Assembly: GCA_030323885.1 (NCBI GenBank) | Contig: JASIRB010002683.1 | Coordinates: 1-64,000, forward strand | From: Branchipolynoe longqiensis | Lineage: Eukaryota; Annelida; Polychaeta; Phyllodocida; Polynoidae | Direction: 5' to 3' | Length of the DNA stretch: 64,000 nt | Shown here: one piece after another, positions 1-11,059 of the stretch | Position numbering within the stretch: position 1 is the stretch's first letter | Layout: each line of letters starts with the position of its first letter | Translations under genes and position numbers: made by a program | Notes under the pieces: generated by a model | Seen by the model: the letters and a program-made list of their open reading frames with translations, nothing else | What the model was told of the DNA's origin: nothing | Database searches by the model: none

Positions 1-344
1 TAGATAGCTGCTCAGTAGACGAGCCATTAAGCAAAGTCATGCGCAAAACCACCCACAAATGAGAGCATTGTCCTGTGCGTGTTGAAACACATTAATATTC
101 CCCCTCCCCCCCCGGATCTTGCATAGTCAATTACCACTACATGTAATCACATGTTCAATTGTGTGATTTACTGGCCTCATTAGAAGCTGCATCTTTAATG
201 CGGATGCATTATCAATAAGTAAGTGATTGCTAAATAAACAGCTGTGCATTGTCACGTAAAGCGGCGCGTCCTGCCCCCAATATGTGTGCATGCACCGGCG
301 TTTCGTGTCCACCCACCAGGGCGCGTTCACTCAGGTGTGTACGA

Positions 345-805
345 ACGCCACCCACCCCTTCCTCCCTCCCCCCACACCTTCCTCCCTTCCCCCACACCTT
401 CCTCCCTCCCCCCACCCATTCCTCCCTCCCCCCACCCCTTCCTCCCCCCCCTCCCCACACCCCCCCCTCCTACCCCCCACCCACCCTCCCCCGCCCCCAC
501 AACCCCCCCACCCCTCTCCTCCCTCCCCCACCCACCTCCTCCCTCCCCCACCCCTTCCTCCCCTCCCCCAACACACACCTCCCCCCCCCCCACCCCCCCC
601 CACCCACCACCCACCCCCCCCCCACCCCCCCCCCCAACCCCCCCCCCCACCCCCACCCCACCCACCCCCCACCCCCACCCCCCCCACCCCCCCCCACACC
701 CCCAACCCACCCCCCCCCCCCCCCCCCACCCCCCACCACCCCCCCCCCACCCCCCCCCCCCCCCCCCACCCACCCCCACCCCCCCACCCCCCCCCACACC
801 CACCT
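345..805. repeat. C-rich polypyrimidine tract
   Basis: About 460 bp consist almost wholly of C runs broken by single A or T residues (CCCCACCC, CTTCCTCCCT). The first part has an imperfect period of 18-20 bp (TTCCTCCCTCCCCCCAC). The minus strand is G-rich, with many runs of three or more G, so it could form G-quadruplexes. Every reading frame stays open here because of composition, giving long Pro- or Gly-rich ORFs that are not genes. Bases 1-344 upstream show nothing recognisable. Confidence 0.9.
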
Positions 806-857
806 GTGGCACCACGGGAGTGGGTGGAACGCAGGCTGCGCTTGGCGTCCCCATCAT

Positions 858-916
858 TTCACACACGCACACACACACACACACATAAACAAACAAACAC
901 ACACACACAATACGCC
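858..916. repeat. CA microsatellite
   Basis: Runs of ACAC broken by ATAAACAAACAAAC. The stretch 917-1267 that follows holds only a short C run at 1021-1032 and no gene that I can see. Confidence 0.85.
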
Positions 917-1267
917 ACCCCACACGATAACTAACTAAGGGAATGACTGTGTGCTGATGCCATGAGGATAACAATACACTAACAACCCGCACCCAGAGTG
1001 CATTGCGTGCCACGCATTACCCCCCCCCCCCATACCCACCCAGACCCACCCACCCAGCCCTTTCTGCCTTTCTGTCATACCCATGATTCACAGCCACCCA
1101 CAACGCAAGCACTATGCATTATGCACAGTGTGTGGACTTTACCCCGGGTGAGCCATTAGGGGCTTGCCCATCGCCAAACACTGAATTGACTTATCAGTAT
1201 GATCTGCAACAGAGCAATCGCCGCGCACCAGCGTTAAAACCGCACACGGGACGCCAAGCTGCTCACC

Positions 1268-1732
1268 TGGGTGTGTGTGTGTGTCAATAAGTGTGTGTGT
1301 GTCAATAAGTGTGTGTGTCAATAAGTATGTGTGTGTCAATACATGTGTGTGTTAATATGTGTGTGTGTGTCAATAAGTGTGTGCATGTGTCAATAAGTGT
1401 GTGTCAATAAGTGTGTGTGTGTCAATAAGTGTGTGTGTGTCAATAAGTGTGTGCATGTGTCAATAAGTATGTGTTAATAAGTGTGTGTGAGTGTCAATAA
1501 GTGTGTGTGTCAATAAGTGTGTGCATGTCAATAAGTGTCTGTCAATAAGTGTGTGTGTGTCAATAAATGTGTGTGTCAATATGTGTGTGTCAATAAGTGT
1601 GTGTGTCAATAAGTATGTGTGTCAATAAGTATGTCTGTGTCAAAAAGTGTGTGCATGTGTCAATAAGTGTGTGTGTGTGTCAATAAGTGTATGTGTGTCA
1701 ATAAGTGTGTGTGTGTCAGTGTGTGTGTGTGT
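1268..1732. repeat. TG-rich minisatellite with CAATAAG spacer
   Basis: About 25 units of the form (GT)n followed by TCAATAAGT. Unit length varies from 14 to 22 bp through changes in the GT count, and some units carry GTGCATGTGTC. The variability suggests slippage rather than unequal exchange of a fixed unit. Confidence 0.9.
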
Positions 1733-1785
1733 GGAATACCGGTGTGCATGGCTGCGTAACGGTCCCCAATGAGTGCCTACATGTA

Positions 1786-1963
1786 CAGTAAAACCTCCCT
1801 AACCGACCACCTCCACAGATCGACCATTCCCCTATATCGATCGCTTTATTTGGGTCCGAACAATACCATTGTAACCATATTCTAACTCCCTAAACCGACC
1901 ACCTCCCTAAATGGACCACTTAAAGTTGGTCTCCAGGTCGGTCGATTTAGAGAGGTTTTACTG
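1786..1963. mobile_element. pogo-like palindromic MITE, copy 1
   Basis: Termini CAGTAAAACCTC and GAGGTTTTACTG are perfect inverted repeats flanked by TA on both sides, as for Tc1/mariner-pogo transposons. The interior is itself semi-palindromic (CCGACCACCTCC near the left, GGTCGGTCG near the right). It codes for nothing. Other copies lie at 8508, 11812, 23909, 63282 and 63464. Confidence 0.85.
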
Positions 1964-1997
1964 TATATGAATGCACATCAATATGTATTTGTGTTCG

Positions 1998-2320
1998 CTG
2001 ATTGGTTGTTGGAATTTTACGTCCTGACAACATCTAAAGTCATTTCAGACTTGTGACAGTGCGCACTCATGGTGACTTTTATACTAGTGTTGCCTCACTG
2101 GGAGACCAGGCCGATACCCCACTCGGTCACATTATCCTGACACTGAGCCAACCAGGCCTTGCCCTATCCTAATAATGCAGAGCCCCTGGCTAGGAAGCGA
2201 CAAATATCAATTTTTTAACTCATTGGCTTGACTCGACCAGGGTTCAAACCCGTGGGTTCGAATCCCACGATCCACCAAAACTGGAGATAGATGCCCAGCT
2301 CATTCGGCCATCCCGTCTGG
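1998..2320 (-). mobile_element. SINE family A
   Basis: Copy of the commonest SINE in the window. Read on the minus strand it has a tRNA-like head, with the B box seen here as GGTTCGAATCCCAC, then a body of about 230 bp. The tail reads TTAGATGTTG then CAGGACG. The closely spaced second B-box-like motif (GGTTCAAACCC) suggests a small internal duplication in the head. Bases 2321-2500 that follow are TG-rich and otherwise plain. Confidence 0.85.
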
Positions 2321-2499
2321 TAGTGCGTATGTCTATTACTTAGTGTGCGTGTGTATGTGTGTGTCTATAAGTGTGTACGTGTGTGCCTATGGGCATGCAT
2401 GGCTGCGTATGGGTGGCTATTAATGTGCGAGAAGGGTACCAGTATATGAATGCACATGGATGCATATCAATGTGTATTTATGCGTCACTGAGTGTGTGT

Positions 2500-3012
2500 G
2501 TCTATATTAGTAAGTGAGTATGCATATCAGTATGTATACATGTCTATGAGTGAATGTCTATGAGTGAATGTCTATGAGTGAATGTCTATGAGTGAATGTT
2601 TATGAGTGAATGTTTATGAGTGAAAGTCTATGAGTGAATGTCTATGAGTGAATCATATGAGTGAGTGTCTATGATGACTTTATGAGCGAATGTCTGAGTG
2701 AATGCCTAAGTTAATGTCTAAGACTAGTAAAAGTATAAGTGAAAGTCTATGAGTCTTATGAGTGAGTATATGAGTGAATCAGTGAGTGTATATGAGTGAA
2801 TGTCTATGAGTGAGTGTAAATGAGTGAATGTATTTGAGTGAGTGTATATGAGTGAATGTCTATGAGTGAGTGTATCTGGGTGAGTGTGTACGAGGGAATG
2901 CCTATGATATGAGTAAATGTATGTGCACACAAAAGTCTATGAGTACTATGACTATGAGTGCAAGTGTGTCTATTAGTATGCGTGTGTCTATGAGTATGCA
3001 TGTGTGCGTGCA
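2500..3012. repeat. ATGAGTGAATGTCT minisatellite
   Basis: Tandem units of about 14 bp (GTCTATGAGTGAAT) with many variants, running on into TATGAGTGAGTGTA forms and finally GTGTGTCTATTAGTATGC. The His/Thr/Ser-rich ORFs across it are low-complexity artefacts. Confidence 0.85.
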
Positions 3013-3024
3013 TGTGTTAATTTG

Positions 3025-3293
3025 TGTTTGATTGTTGGGGGGGGGGGGGATTTCCAACCTAGCGACAGGATGAGTACCAACTTGTGACAGTCCACATCTA
3101 TAGCGACTTTATAGTGCTGTCCCATCACATTATCCCGTTACTGAGAAAACCAATGTCCAGTAATGTCAAGCAACAGGCTAGGTGGTAGTGGCAAGCAAAA
3201 GCTATTTTGCAAGTCATAGGTTTGACTCGGTCGGGGTTTGAACCTGCGGGACGCCATTCAGCGCTCTCACCGACTAGACATGCCGCCCGGTGT
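3025..3293 (-). mobile_element. SINE family A, degenerate copy
   Basis: An old copy: only blocks such as CAACTTGTGACAGT, GCGACTTTATAGTGCTG and the head GGTTTGAACCTGCGG survive. A run of 13 G sits near its low end, where the SINE tail should be. Confidence 0.7.
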
Positions 3294-3297
3294 CATA

Positions 3298-3648
3298 GTT
3301 TAAAGCTGCATGGCCCGATGAAAATATCAAAACCAAAACAATTATCTAAATTTGATTCTACATATCTAACTTAGAATCTGGTGCACTCATTAAACATTTG
3401 TAGCCACATAGAAGGGAACACTGAGGCAATTGAATAGAACCCGTTACTACAGAAGCCTATGGGGTCAGAGTTTTGACAAGCTTGCCAACATTAATTTTGC
3501 ATGGTTCCACTTGAAGTATCTCAAAAGTTAGCCACTTAAAATAAAACTTACTTCAAGCCAAAGTAAGGTACATAATAACGATCAACCTAATGTATTTATC
3601 TCAGAAAATTTCAGAAACTCAAAACCATCGGACTATGCAACTTTAAAA
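3298..3648. mobile_element. TTTAAAG MITE, complete copy
   Basis: Inverted ends TTTAAAGCTGCATGGCCCGATG and, read inversely, TTTAAAGTTGCATAGTCCGATG bound about 350 bp of AT-rich non-coding DNA. The same body recurs at 34450-34804, and around inserted elements at 24636-25455 and 43810-45006. Half copies lie at 33795 and 63715. A TA/TTAA-type target is possible but the exact duplication is unclear. Confidence 0.75.
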
Positions 3649-3649
3649 T

Positions 3650-3973
3650 GGTACCCGGTTTAAAACGAGGCTTTTCACAATGCGCACGCGCATGAATTTC
3701 TGCCTGATTGAGATTGTACCCATGTTTGATAACTTGCTAATTGATTGCTAGCTTGTTAATGCAGAGGATAATAATATATACTAACAGTAACAGTATCAAG
3801 CATAAAATATTCACGACAATGATTCCTGAAGGAATCCTTGCTTGTCTCGCCCTACTTTTCCAGAGAGCTCCTCCACAGACAGAAGCGAGCCAGAAATGCA
3901 GACAAGATTTCAGGCTTGTCATTCGATTTTGATGCATGCGCATTGCGAAAAGCCCCGTTTTAAACCCGGTACC
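3650..3973. mobile_element. TIR element (GGTACC-ended)
   Basis: About 46-bp inverted repeats: GGTACCCGGTTTAAAACG on the left and GGTACCGGGTTTAAAACG on the inverted right, each continuing into GCTTTTC-CAATGCGCA. The interior has no convincing ORF. It abuts the MITE on its left. Bases 3974-4232 show nothing recognisable. Confidence 0.7.
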
Positions 3974-4232
3974 CTTCCAAACCGCGACACCGGCGTGTTT
4001 GTGGGGGGAAACGGGTCGGCCAGTGGTTGGTTGATAAGCATCTCGTCAGTCATTATCACCAGCAGGACCATACTTCATCATGGAGCTGGTTGCTAGATCG
4101 TCTGATAAGGGACAGCATGCTCATGTATCATCGCAGGGCAATGGTACCGTTAGGCCGCCTTTACAAATGCACCGACGTGAAAGGACATTTAGATTTATTG
4201 TCTGCCGGGTTTATTGATGGCTAGAAACGCAG

Positions 4233-4402
4233 TCCTTGCAAGGTTTTGAATGAAAATCCACATATATAGGCACTCATTGCAAGGTTTGGAATGGAAATTC
4301 ACATATATAGGCAGTCGTTGCAAGGTTTGGAATGAAAGTTCACATATAATATATAGTCATTGCAAGGTTTGGAATGAAAACTTACATATATAGATAGTCT
4401 TT
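4233..4402. repeat. 43-bp tandem repeat, four units
   Basis: Four head-to-tail units of TTGCAAGGTTTGGAATGAAA followed by TTCACATATATAGGCAGTCA, with small indels. Confidence 0.85.
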
Positions 4403-4417
4403 CGTTATGCCTACTGT

Positions 4418-4545
4418 CGTGGGGGGGAGGGGGGTGATGAAAATGGGAAATATTGCGCCGAGAGCGGGATTCGAACCAACATGTCTTTGCATTCCGAGCC
4501 AGTGTGCTAACCATTTCACCACCACAGTCTTCGTGTACCTCCCCA
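4418..4545 (-). mobile_element. SINE family B, head fragment
   Basis: On the minus strand it shows the tRNA-like head of family B (TGGTTAGCACACTGG, then GGTTCGAATCCC), followed by AATATTTCCCATTTTCAT and a C-rich end. It matches the units of the 18301-19442 array. Pieces of an approximately 80-bp repeat (GAGAGCCAGCCA-TCTCACA) follow at 4545-4623, 5184-5265 and 5266-5300. Confidence 0.8.
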
Positions 4546-4626
4546 GAGAGCCAGCCATTCTCACACTGTCACAGCATAGTCATGTCAGTCTGTCTAAACA
4601 CTACCACACCCACACTGTCCTTCATA

Positions 4627-5180
4627 AGCCGTGTTCACACTGGGCAGTTAATTCGAGTCATAAAAATCGACTTGTATAGTTCGGCTCACATTTGGTGTGT
4701 GAACGCGCGGCTGAGGCGGTTTAAGCCTGAATCGAATCATATAATTCGGATTTTATAATCCACCTAAGTAGGTGGTTTATATGAACCAAATTTTATGATT
4801 CGACTTATATCGCCCGTGTGAACGCAACCGACTTACTTGAGGCGGATTAAGGAGGTCACACTATATAATATAATTTGATCTATGAAACCGCTAGCTGTGC
4901 ACAGATATTTTTTTCATCATTTATTTTTAGGGTTTCACTGCCCAGCAGAAGTTTTGACCGTTCCAAACCAATACGATTCAGTCCATACATATCTAGGTCG
5001 AACCCACACTCTCTAGTGCCGACGTCGACGAACCCAAACTGGCACTGGTTAGTCTGGACTTGCTCATGCGCAGATATCGATTTCCGGCCCAAGTACTGCC
5101 CGTGTGAACACGACACTAGTTCGGTTCATATGATCCGCCTTGTATAAATCGCTTTAAACTTTTCCCGTGTGAACACGGCT
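4627..5180. mobile_element. Harbinger-like TIR element (AGCCGTGTTCACAC)
   Basis: The first 14 bp (AGCCGTGTTCACAC) are exactly inverted at the right end and flanked by ATA on both sides, a likely 3-bp target duplication. The interior is AT-rich and built from reiterated variants of ATTCGA, CGACTTATA and TAATTCG, often in inverted pairs. There is no transposase. It splits a tandem array of about 80-bp units. Confidence 0.75.
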
Positions 5181-5504
5181 ATAGAGAGCCAGCCACTCTC
5201 ACAGGATAGTCATCTCAGTCTGCCCAAAGTCCACTACACCCATACAGTACAGCCTTCCTGTACTTTCAGAGAGTCAACCACTCTCACAGCATAGTCATGC
5301 AACTCTGCCAGTCACTGCAGCCAACACCAACCCACCACTTACCCCACCCCAACCCTCCGCCCCTCCATGTTGGTTAAACAAATAAGCCCCAGTTGTATCC
5401 ACCCCCCGATTGACAGAGCTGAGCGACCAGTCGACAGGGCACGCCCATTTGTTTCCGGTGCCTCACTCCACCCCCCCCCCCCCCCACTCCGCACTGCATC
5501 TGTA

Positions 5505-6075
5505 TGGGAGGAGGGGAGGAGGGGGGGAGGGGAGGGGAGGGGAGGGTGAGGAGGAGAGGGGGAAGGGGAATGGGAAGGGCAGGGGGCAGGGGAGGGCAGG
5601 GGAGGGAAGGGGATGGAGGGGAGGGGAAGGGGAATGGAGGGGGAAGGGAGGGGATGGAGGGGGAAGGGGAAGGGGTAGGGATGGAGGGAGGAAGGGTATC
5701 GAGGAGGAGGGGGAATCGGAAGGGGATGGAGGGGGAAGGGGACGGGGATGGAGGGGGAAGGGGAAGGGGAGGGAGGGAGGGGGAGAAAAACGGGGAGGGA
5801 GAGGGAGAGGGAGAGGTAGAGGAGGGGGGAGGGCAGGGCAGGGGAGAGGCGAGGAGAGGCAGGCGAGGCGAGGCGTGGCGACCGAGGCGAGGCGAGGCGA
5901 GGAGAGGAGAGGAGAGGAGAGGAGAGGAGAGGAGAGGAGAGGAGAGGAAAGGAGAGGAGAGGAGAGGAGAGGGGAGGAGAGGGGAGGGAAGCGGAGGGGA
6001 GGTGGAGGGTGAGGAGGAGGGGGGGGGGGAATGAGAGGGAGGGTGGGGGCACGGGGAGATGAAGGGGGGGGGGGG
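5505..6075. repeat. GGGGA-rich purine tract
   Basis: 570 bp of nearly pure purine on the plus strand, with GGGGAAGGGGATGGAG-type units. At 5888-5980 it becomes an almost perfect (GGAGA)n array. The long Arg/Gly- and Pro/Ser-rich ORFs on both strands reflect composition only. The tract could form triplexes or G-quadruplexes. Confidence 0.9.
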
Positions 6076-6790
6076 GGAGACCCAGACGATGTGACATTAG
6101 ACACAAGCTCATCCCATAGCGACAACAAGTGTTATTAATAATAACGCACCGCAGCGGGCAATAAAAACTGACGATGTTTATACGCACCAAAAAAAAAAAT
6201 ATATATATATACATTTAAAAAAAAGATTGATTAAATAAAAAGTTAAAGGACAATAAAAGCGCAGACCAGTTATTTCGATGCTTCCTGTGATCCCGTTACT
6301 CCCGGGCCAGTGGGCGGGTCTTTGACGGGGCAGGGTGGCATGTGGCCCCGGTCGGGGGGCAGTGCGGGACGAGGCGGGGCGAGGGTGGGGTTGGTGAGGG
6401 TGGGGGGTGGATGGTAACATGTGGTGGGGCGGGGTGCTGGTGGTGTCAGGAGACGGGTGGCGCACAATGACTCGGCAATGACTCGAATGAGTGTACCATT
6501 CCCTTAATTGAATCCCAACACTGGTGAAGCTTTAATGGCAGTGTGAGTGACTCATGACACGAGAGATGTGGCATCAAAGAGGGTGTTGATATCCGCTGAC
6601 CTGCCCTCCCCCCACCCACCCACACACACACACACACTCCCTGCTCCACTTTGTACATTGTGGCTCGTAGCTGGTCTGTACGCATCAGGCGTAAATCATA
6701 ATTCAGGTTATCCATCACGTCGGACCCTTCGGCCGAAACTCGGAAGGTATTCAGGTTAAATGGGCCGTGAATATAATCATGTTTTTAACC
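6076..6790. other. no recognised feature
   Basis: Mixed-composition DNA with an AT run at 6187-6215, a GC-rich stretch at 6300-6450 and a short CA run near 6625. No ORF here looks like a real protein and no repeat family was matched. Confidence 0.5.
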
Positions 6791-6794
6791 ATGT

Positions 6795-7690
6795 TTGGGT
6801 GAGTGAGTGAGTGAGTGAGTGAGTGAGTGAGTGAGTTAGTGAGTTGGTGGTGAGTGAGTTAGTGAGTTGGTGGTGAGTGAGTGGGTGAGTGAGTGACTGG
6901 GTGAGTGAGTGATTGAGTTAGTGAGTTGGTGGTGAGTGAGTGAGTTAGTGAGTTGGTGGTGAGTGAGTGAGTGGGTGAGTGAGTGAGTGAGTGGGTGAGT
7001 GAGTGAGTTAGTGAGTTGGTGGTGAGTGGGTGAGTGAGTGAGTGAGTGTGAGAGTGAGTTTGATGAGTGAGTGGGTGAGTGGGTATGATGAGCGAGTGGG
7101 TGAGTGGGTTGGATGAGCGAGTGGGTGAGTGAGTGAGTGAGTTAGTGAGTTGGTGGTGAGTGAGTGAGTGGGTGAGTGAGTGAGTTAGTGAGTTGGTAGT
7201 GAGTGGGTGGGTGAGTGGGTGAGTGAGTGAGTGTGAGTGGGTGAGTTAGTTTGATGAGTGAGTGGGTGAGTGGGTTTGATGAGTGAGTGGGTGAGTGGGT
7301 ATGATGAGCGAGTGGGTGAGTGGGTTGGATGAGCGAGTGGGTGAGTGAATGAGTGGGTGAGAGTCACGAGTGTAGCTGAGTGGATGACTGAGTATAAATG
7401 AGTGTGAGTAAGTAAGAGAGTGTAAATGAGTAAAAGTGAGTGAAATTGAGTGAAATTGAGTGAGTGAAATTGAGTGAGTGAAAGTGAGTGAAATTGAGTG
7501 AAAGTGAGTGAAAGTAGGTGAGTGCAAAAGTGGGTCAGTACATGTGTGAAAGTGAGTGAGGGTAAGTGAGTTTATCAGAAACTGAGCACAAGAGTTGGCG
7601 ACTGAGTGCATGAGTGGGTGAATGGGTGTCCGAGTGGTTGAGTAAATGCAAGAGTGGGTGAGTGAGTGACTGGGTGAGTGAGTGTACATG
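6795..7690. repeat. GAGT tetranucleotide array (0.9 kb)
   Basis: Long (GAGT)n with higher-order variants: GAGTTAGTGAGTTGGTGGT recurs about eight times, and GGGTTTGATGAGTGAGTGG several times. It decays after 7370 into GAGTGAAATTGAGTGA units. It seems to have grown in layers, as a simple repeat with superimposed longer periods. Confidence 0.9.
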
Positions 7691-8083
7691 AGTAAATTAT
7701 ATGTTCAACGAAATGAGACGATTGTTTCTTAAATGGCTTGTTTGTACCTATTTCTACATGTGTGTATTTGTGTGTGTCTGTGTGTGTCTGTGTGTGCATA
7801 GCGATTGGATGGCGGCGGGAAGTTAGTGGACACAAGCGTTATATCGGGGATTTGGACTGCCAGCCGTGGCAGATAACCATCAACTGCCATGATTAAATCC
7901 TGCCTCCAACATCATGCACACACCCACACCCACTCCCACTCCCACACCCCATTACACGCGCCGAGGCCTCGCGTGTAAAACCACCATTAATGTTTCTTAA
8001 AGGCCCTTTATAGATGGGCTGAAGGTGGAGGGTGATGATTGACCAAACACAAGATTACTGTTCAGTGGGAAAGCAGCTCCTAG

Positions 8084-8256
8084 AGCCCCAGTCACACTAC
8101 AGCTTGCGACCACTTTGCGACCACTTTAGACCAAAGAAACCACAGTCACCTGTGACACCTAGATGTCAGCAACCATTGTTTTGGTCACAAAGACGTCACT
8201 GGTGACTGTGGGTTCTGAGGTCTAAGGTGGTCGCAAGCTGTAGTGTGACTGGGGCT
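8084..8256. mobile_element. Harbinger-like mini-MITE (173 bp)
   Basis: Near-perfect inverted ends of about 30 bp begin AGCCCCAGTCACACTACAGC. The flanks are TAG and TAA, a possible degenerate 3-bp duplication. The motif GCGACCACTTT is repeated inside. It shares the AG-N5-GTCACAC end with the elements at 10127, 24117 and 36357. Bases 7691-8083 show nothing recognisable. Confidence 0.75.
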
Positions 8257-8507
8257 TAACCTGCACACCGACACGGGCGAGTTACACAACTCACATCTCA
8301 GAGCGAGGCTGTCTGTGTGCAGGCACTGACTGAGGCAGTGCATTCATCTTCGTTAACACCCAGTGCAATGCTTTATGTTGTTGTTTTTTTGTTTTTTTTG
8401 AGGGGGTAAATATGTTTATTCTGCTGAATAAGTCTTTTGTCAGTGCCGAAGCACTGGTCTTCCAGCCATTTTTCAATTCAGGGTTATTGTATGGATTACA
8501 GGAATAA

Positions 8508-8672
8508 AATAAAACCTACCCGACCACCTCCACAAATCGATCATTCCCGTATATCGATCGCTTTATTTGGGTCCCAACAATACCATTATTCTAACTCCCT
8601 AAACCGACCACCTCCCTAAATGGACCACTTGAAGTCGGTCCCAAGGTGGGTCGATTTAGAGGGGTTTTACTG
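8508..8672. mobile_element. pogo-like palindromic MITE, copy 2
   Basis: Same body as the copy at 1786. The right end GGGGTTTTACTG followed by TA is intact. The left end is eroded to AATAAAACCTACCCG. Confidence 0.8.
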
Positions 8673-8734
8673 TAATACATTCCCCACCCCGGAATAGTTG
8701 TTTATTTATTTGTTTGTTTGTTTGAGTTTTAATG

Positions 8735-8867
8735 AGTGGGAAATCGGGTCATGGTGCTAGCGGCCTGTTCTCCAAATGGAGTAGCACTATAAAGTCGCCA
8801 TGAGTGTGCACTGTTAGTGCTACAAGTTTGTGCCCGTCCTGCTACGACCTTAGATGTTGCCAGGACG
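8735..8867 (+). mobile_element. SINE family A, 3' part
   Basis: Plus-strand SINE body from GAGTGGGAAATCGGGTCATGG to TTAGATGTTGCCAGG. It meets the next copy tail to tail. Confidence 0.75.
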
Positions 8868-9147
8868 GGCATAAACTTGTGACAGTGCACCTTCATGGTG
8901 ATTTTATAGTGCTACCCCACTGGGAAACCAGACCACCACTTCACCAGCACCATGACCCGATATCCCATTCAGTCACATTATTCTGATATTAAGCTAACCA
9001 ATCCTTGTCCTATCCTATTGATACCAAGCACCAGGCTAGGTAGCGACAACTATCAATTCTATAAGTCGTCGGTTTGACTTCGCTGGGATTCGAACTCCCA
9101 ACCTTCCGCACGGAAACCCTCCTCTGTACTGATTCGGCCATCGTGTC
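8868..9147 (-). mobile_element. SINE family A, inverted partner
   Basis: Minus-strand copy that includes the tRNA-like head (GGGATTCGAACTCCC on the plus strand). With 8735-8867 it forms an inverted pair sharing one tail region. Confidence 0.8.
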
Positions 9148-9188
9148 TCCCCCCCCCCCCGGAATAGTTTTGCCTCTCCCGCTCCCGG

Positions 9189-9812
9189 CAATATTTTACC
9201 AGGGGGGTGGACATTATACCGGTATAGACATATTTCATATGACGTCAGCATAGGTATCTAGGTCAGTGTGTGCGCCGCTTGGCTGCAGGATGACACACTG
9301 TCACACTGCAAACTCAATGGTTATGAGCAATCTTCATACATAAAAAGTGAAATATCTCTAAAACCACACCACATAGAAACAAACCGATTGGAACACATAT
9401 AGAAAACATATTCAACAAACAGGTTATATTGAATCTATAAGGTTTGGGTTCTGTATTTCTATTAAATTTGAATAAAATAGACGTTTTGCACTGCGTGTAC
9501 CGGCAAACTCAATGCATGTTCAATGGCCGTGAGCAAAAAAAAGTGAAATATCTCTAAAACCACACCACCTAGAAACAAACCTCTTGGAACACATATAGAA
9601 AACATATTCAACAAACAGATTATATTAAATTTATAAAGTTAGGGTCTGCATTTCTATTAATTTTGAATAAAATAAGACGTTTTGCACTGCGCATACCAGC
9701 AAACTCAATGGCAGCGTGCACTCGTTCTGCAACTAAGGTGTGCGCGCATAGAGAATGTTTATAAAAATTGAAATGGGTCTATAATGCTACCTCCCCGGTA
9801 TAATATTGTCCT
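9189..9812. mobile_element. TIR element carrying the 206-bp module
   Basis: The ends CAATATTTTACCAGGGGGG and, inverted, CAATATTATACCGGGGAGG are about 30-bp imperfect inverted repeats. Between them lie two tandem copies of the 206-bp module (TATCTCTAAAACCACACCAC, ATATAGAAAACAT, ATTTTGAATAAAA, GCAAACTCAATG). The ends are unrelated to those of other carriers of the same module. No ORF. Confidence 0.6.
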
Positions 9813-9857
9813 CTATGAATGCCTGGTATGCAATTATAACAAACCTATATGCTGTTG

Positions 9858-9988
9858 TGACGTGTTCTATTTGTAATTTGTGATGCGTGTTTTATTTGTA
9901 ACTGGTGATGAGTGTTTTATTTGTAACTGGTGATGTGTTTTATTCCTAATTTACCATATGTGTTTTATTTGTAATTTGCGGTGGTGAT
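9858..9988. repeat. tandem repeat TGTTTTATTTGTAACTGGTGA
   Basis: About five imperfect head-to-tail units of 23-26 bp. Confidence 0.8.
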
Positions 9989-10126
9989 TTTACAGCATGT
10001 TTACAAGCAGGAGGATGTGATATCCCTTTACGACCCTAACGCGGATTATATAAAAGCAAAAACAATGCAAAGTTGAACGACAGCACATTTACAATCTAGT
10101 AGATAGACAAATGGGGGGCTGATTTA

Positions 10127-10835
10127 AGGCCCTGTCACACATCACCGGATTGGGTTTGTTTATTTGTTTGTTTGTTGTTGTTTTACGTCCTAGCAACATC
10201 TAAGGTCATATCAGGACGGGTACCAACTTGTGACAGTGCGGACTCATGGGGACTTTATAGTGCTGTCCACTGGGAAACCAGGCCGCCGGCACCATGACCT
10301 GGTATCCCACTCAGTCACATTATCCTGACACTGAGCACACCAGTCCTTTCCCTGTCCTAATAATGCCGAGCGCCTAGCGGTTTGACTCGACCAGGGTACG
10401 AACCCATAACCCTATGATCTACCAGCACAGGAGACGGACGCTCTAACTCATTCGGCCATCCCGTCTGGTTACACCGAATTGGAGGAAAACGGACAGAAAC
10501 TGAACAAAGTCCGGTTTGTGTCCGTACAAGTTTTGAACATGCACAAAACTAGGAACGGATGCCACTGGATTGATGTCTTCGGTTTTTGTCTGGTTTGAGT
10601 TTGTTTCATCCATTGGCTATCTATTCATGTCCGGTTCATGTCCGGTTCATGTCCGGTTCATGTCCGTTTCATGTCCGTTTCATGTCCATTTCATATCCAT
10701 TTCATGTCCGTTCGTCCGTCGGCCTTTCACCCAATGTCGCAACACTTTGACACATTTTAATACATTTTGATACTTATCACCACCGGATTAGACAATTCTG
10801 TCCATTGCTCAATCCGGCATAGTGTGACAGGCACT
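10127..10835. mobile_element. Harbinger-like MITE (TCCGG type), split by a SINE
   Basis: The ends AGGCCCTGTCACAC and, inverted, AGTGCCTGTCACAC are each flanked by TTA, the 3-bp target duplication typical of PIF/Harbinger transposons. Inside, GTTCATGTCCG is repeated head to tail. The same body occurs inverted at 36357-36666 and in part at 63909-64000. A SINE A copy splits it near the left end. No transposase is encoded. Confidence 0.85.
10157..10470 (-). mobile_element. SINE family A nested in a MITE
   Basis: Full-length minus-strand SINE. The MITE target is duplicated as CACCGGATTGG on one side and CACCGAATTGG on the other, a duplication of about 11 bp with one difference. This shows a target-primed insertion after the MITE arrived. 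Confidence 0.85.
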
Positions 10836-11059
10836 TTATTCTGCACGGAGCAGTATAACACGGGCACATTATTTCCACTGGGGGCAGTTTTATTCCAGAA
10901 TATTATTACCAGAGATGGGGAGGGGGAGGGGGGGGGGGAATTAGTGAGAGAGTTTTATAGGGCTACACGGCGTCTGGGTAAATAAGTGCACTTCCACTGG
11001 TCCCTCGGGAAGGACTGAAGCTGGCACCAGCTACATCCGAGCGGGTCCCCGCTGGAACG

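Noticed and set aside
244..1013. Long Pro-rich and Gly-rich ORFs on both strands
   Set aside because: They follow a C-rich simple tract; all six frames are open from composition and no domain or start context supports a gene.
2804..3013. His/Thr-rich ORFs
   Set aside because: Translation of the ATGAGTGA minisatellite.
5339..6214. 291-residue minus ORF and several Gly/Arg-rich plus ORFs
   Set aside because: Purine-tract artefact over (GGAGA)n and GGGGA repeats.
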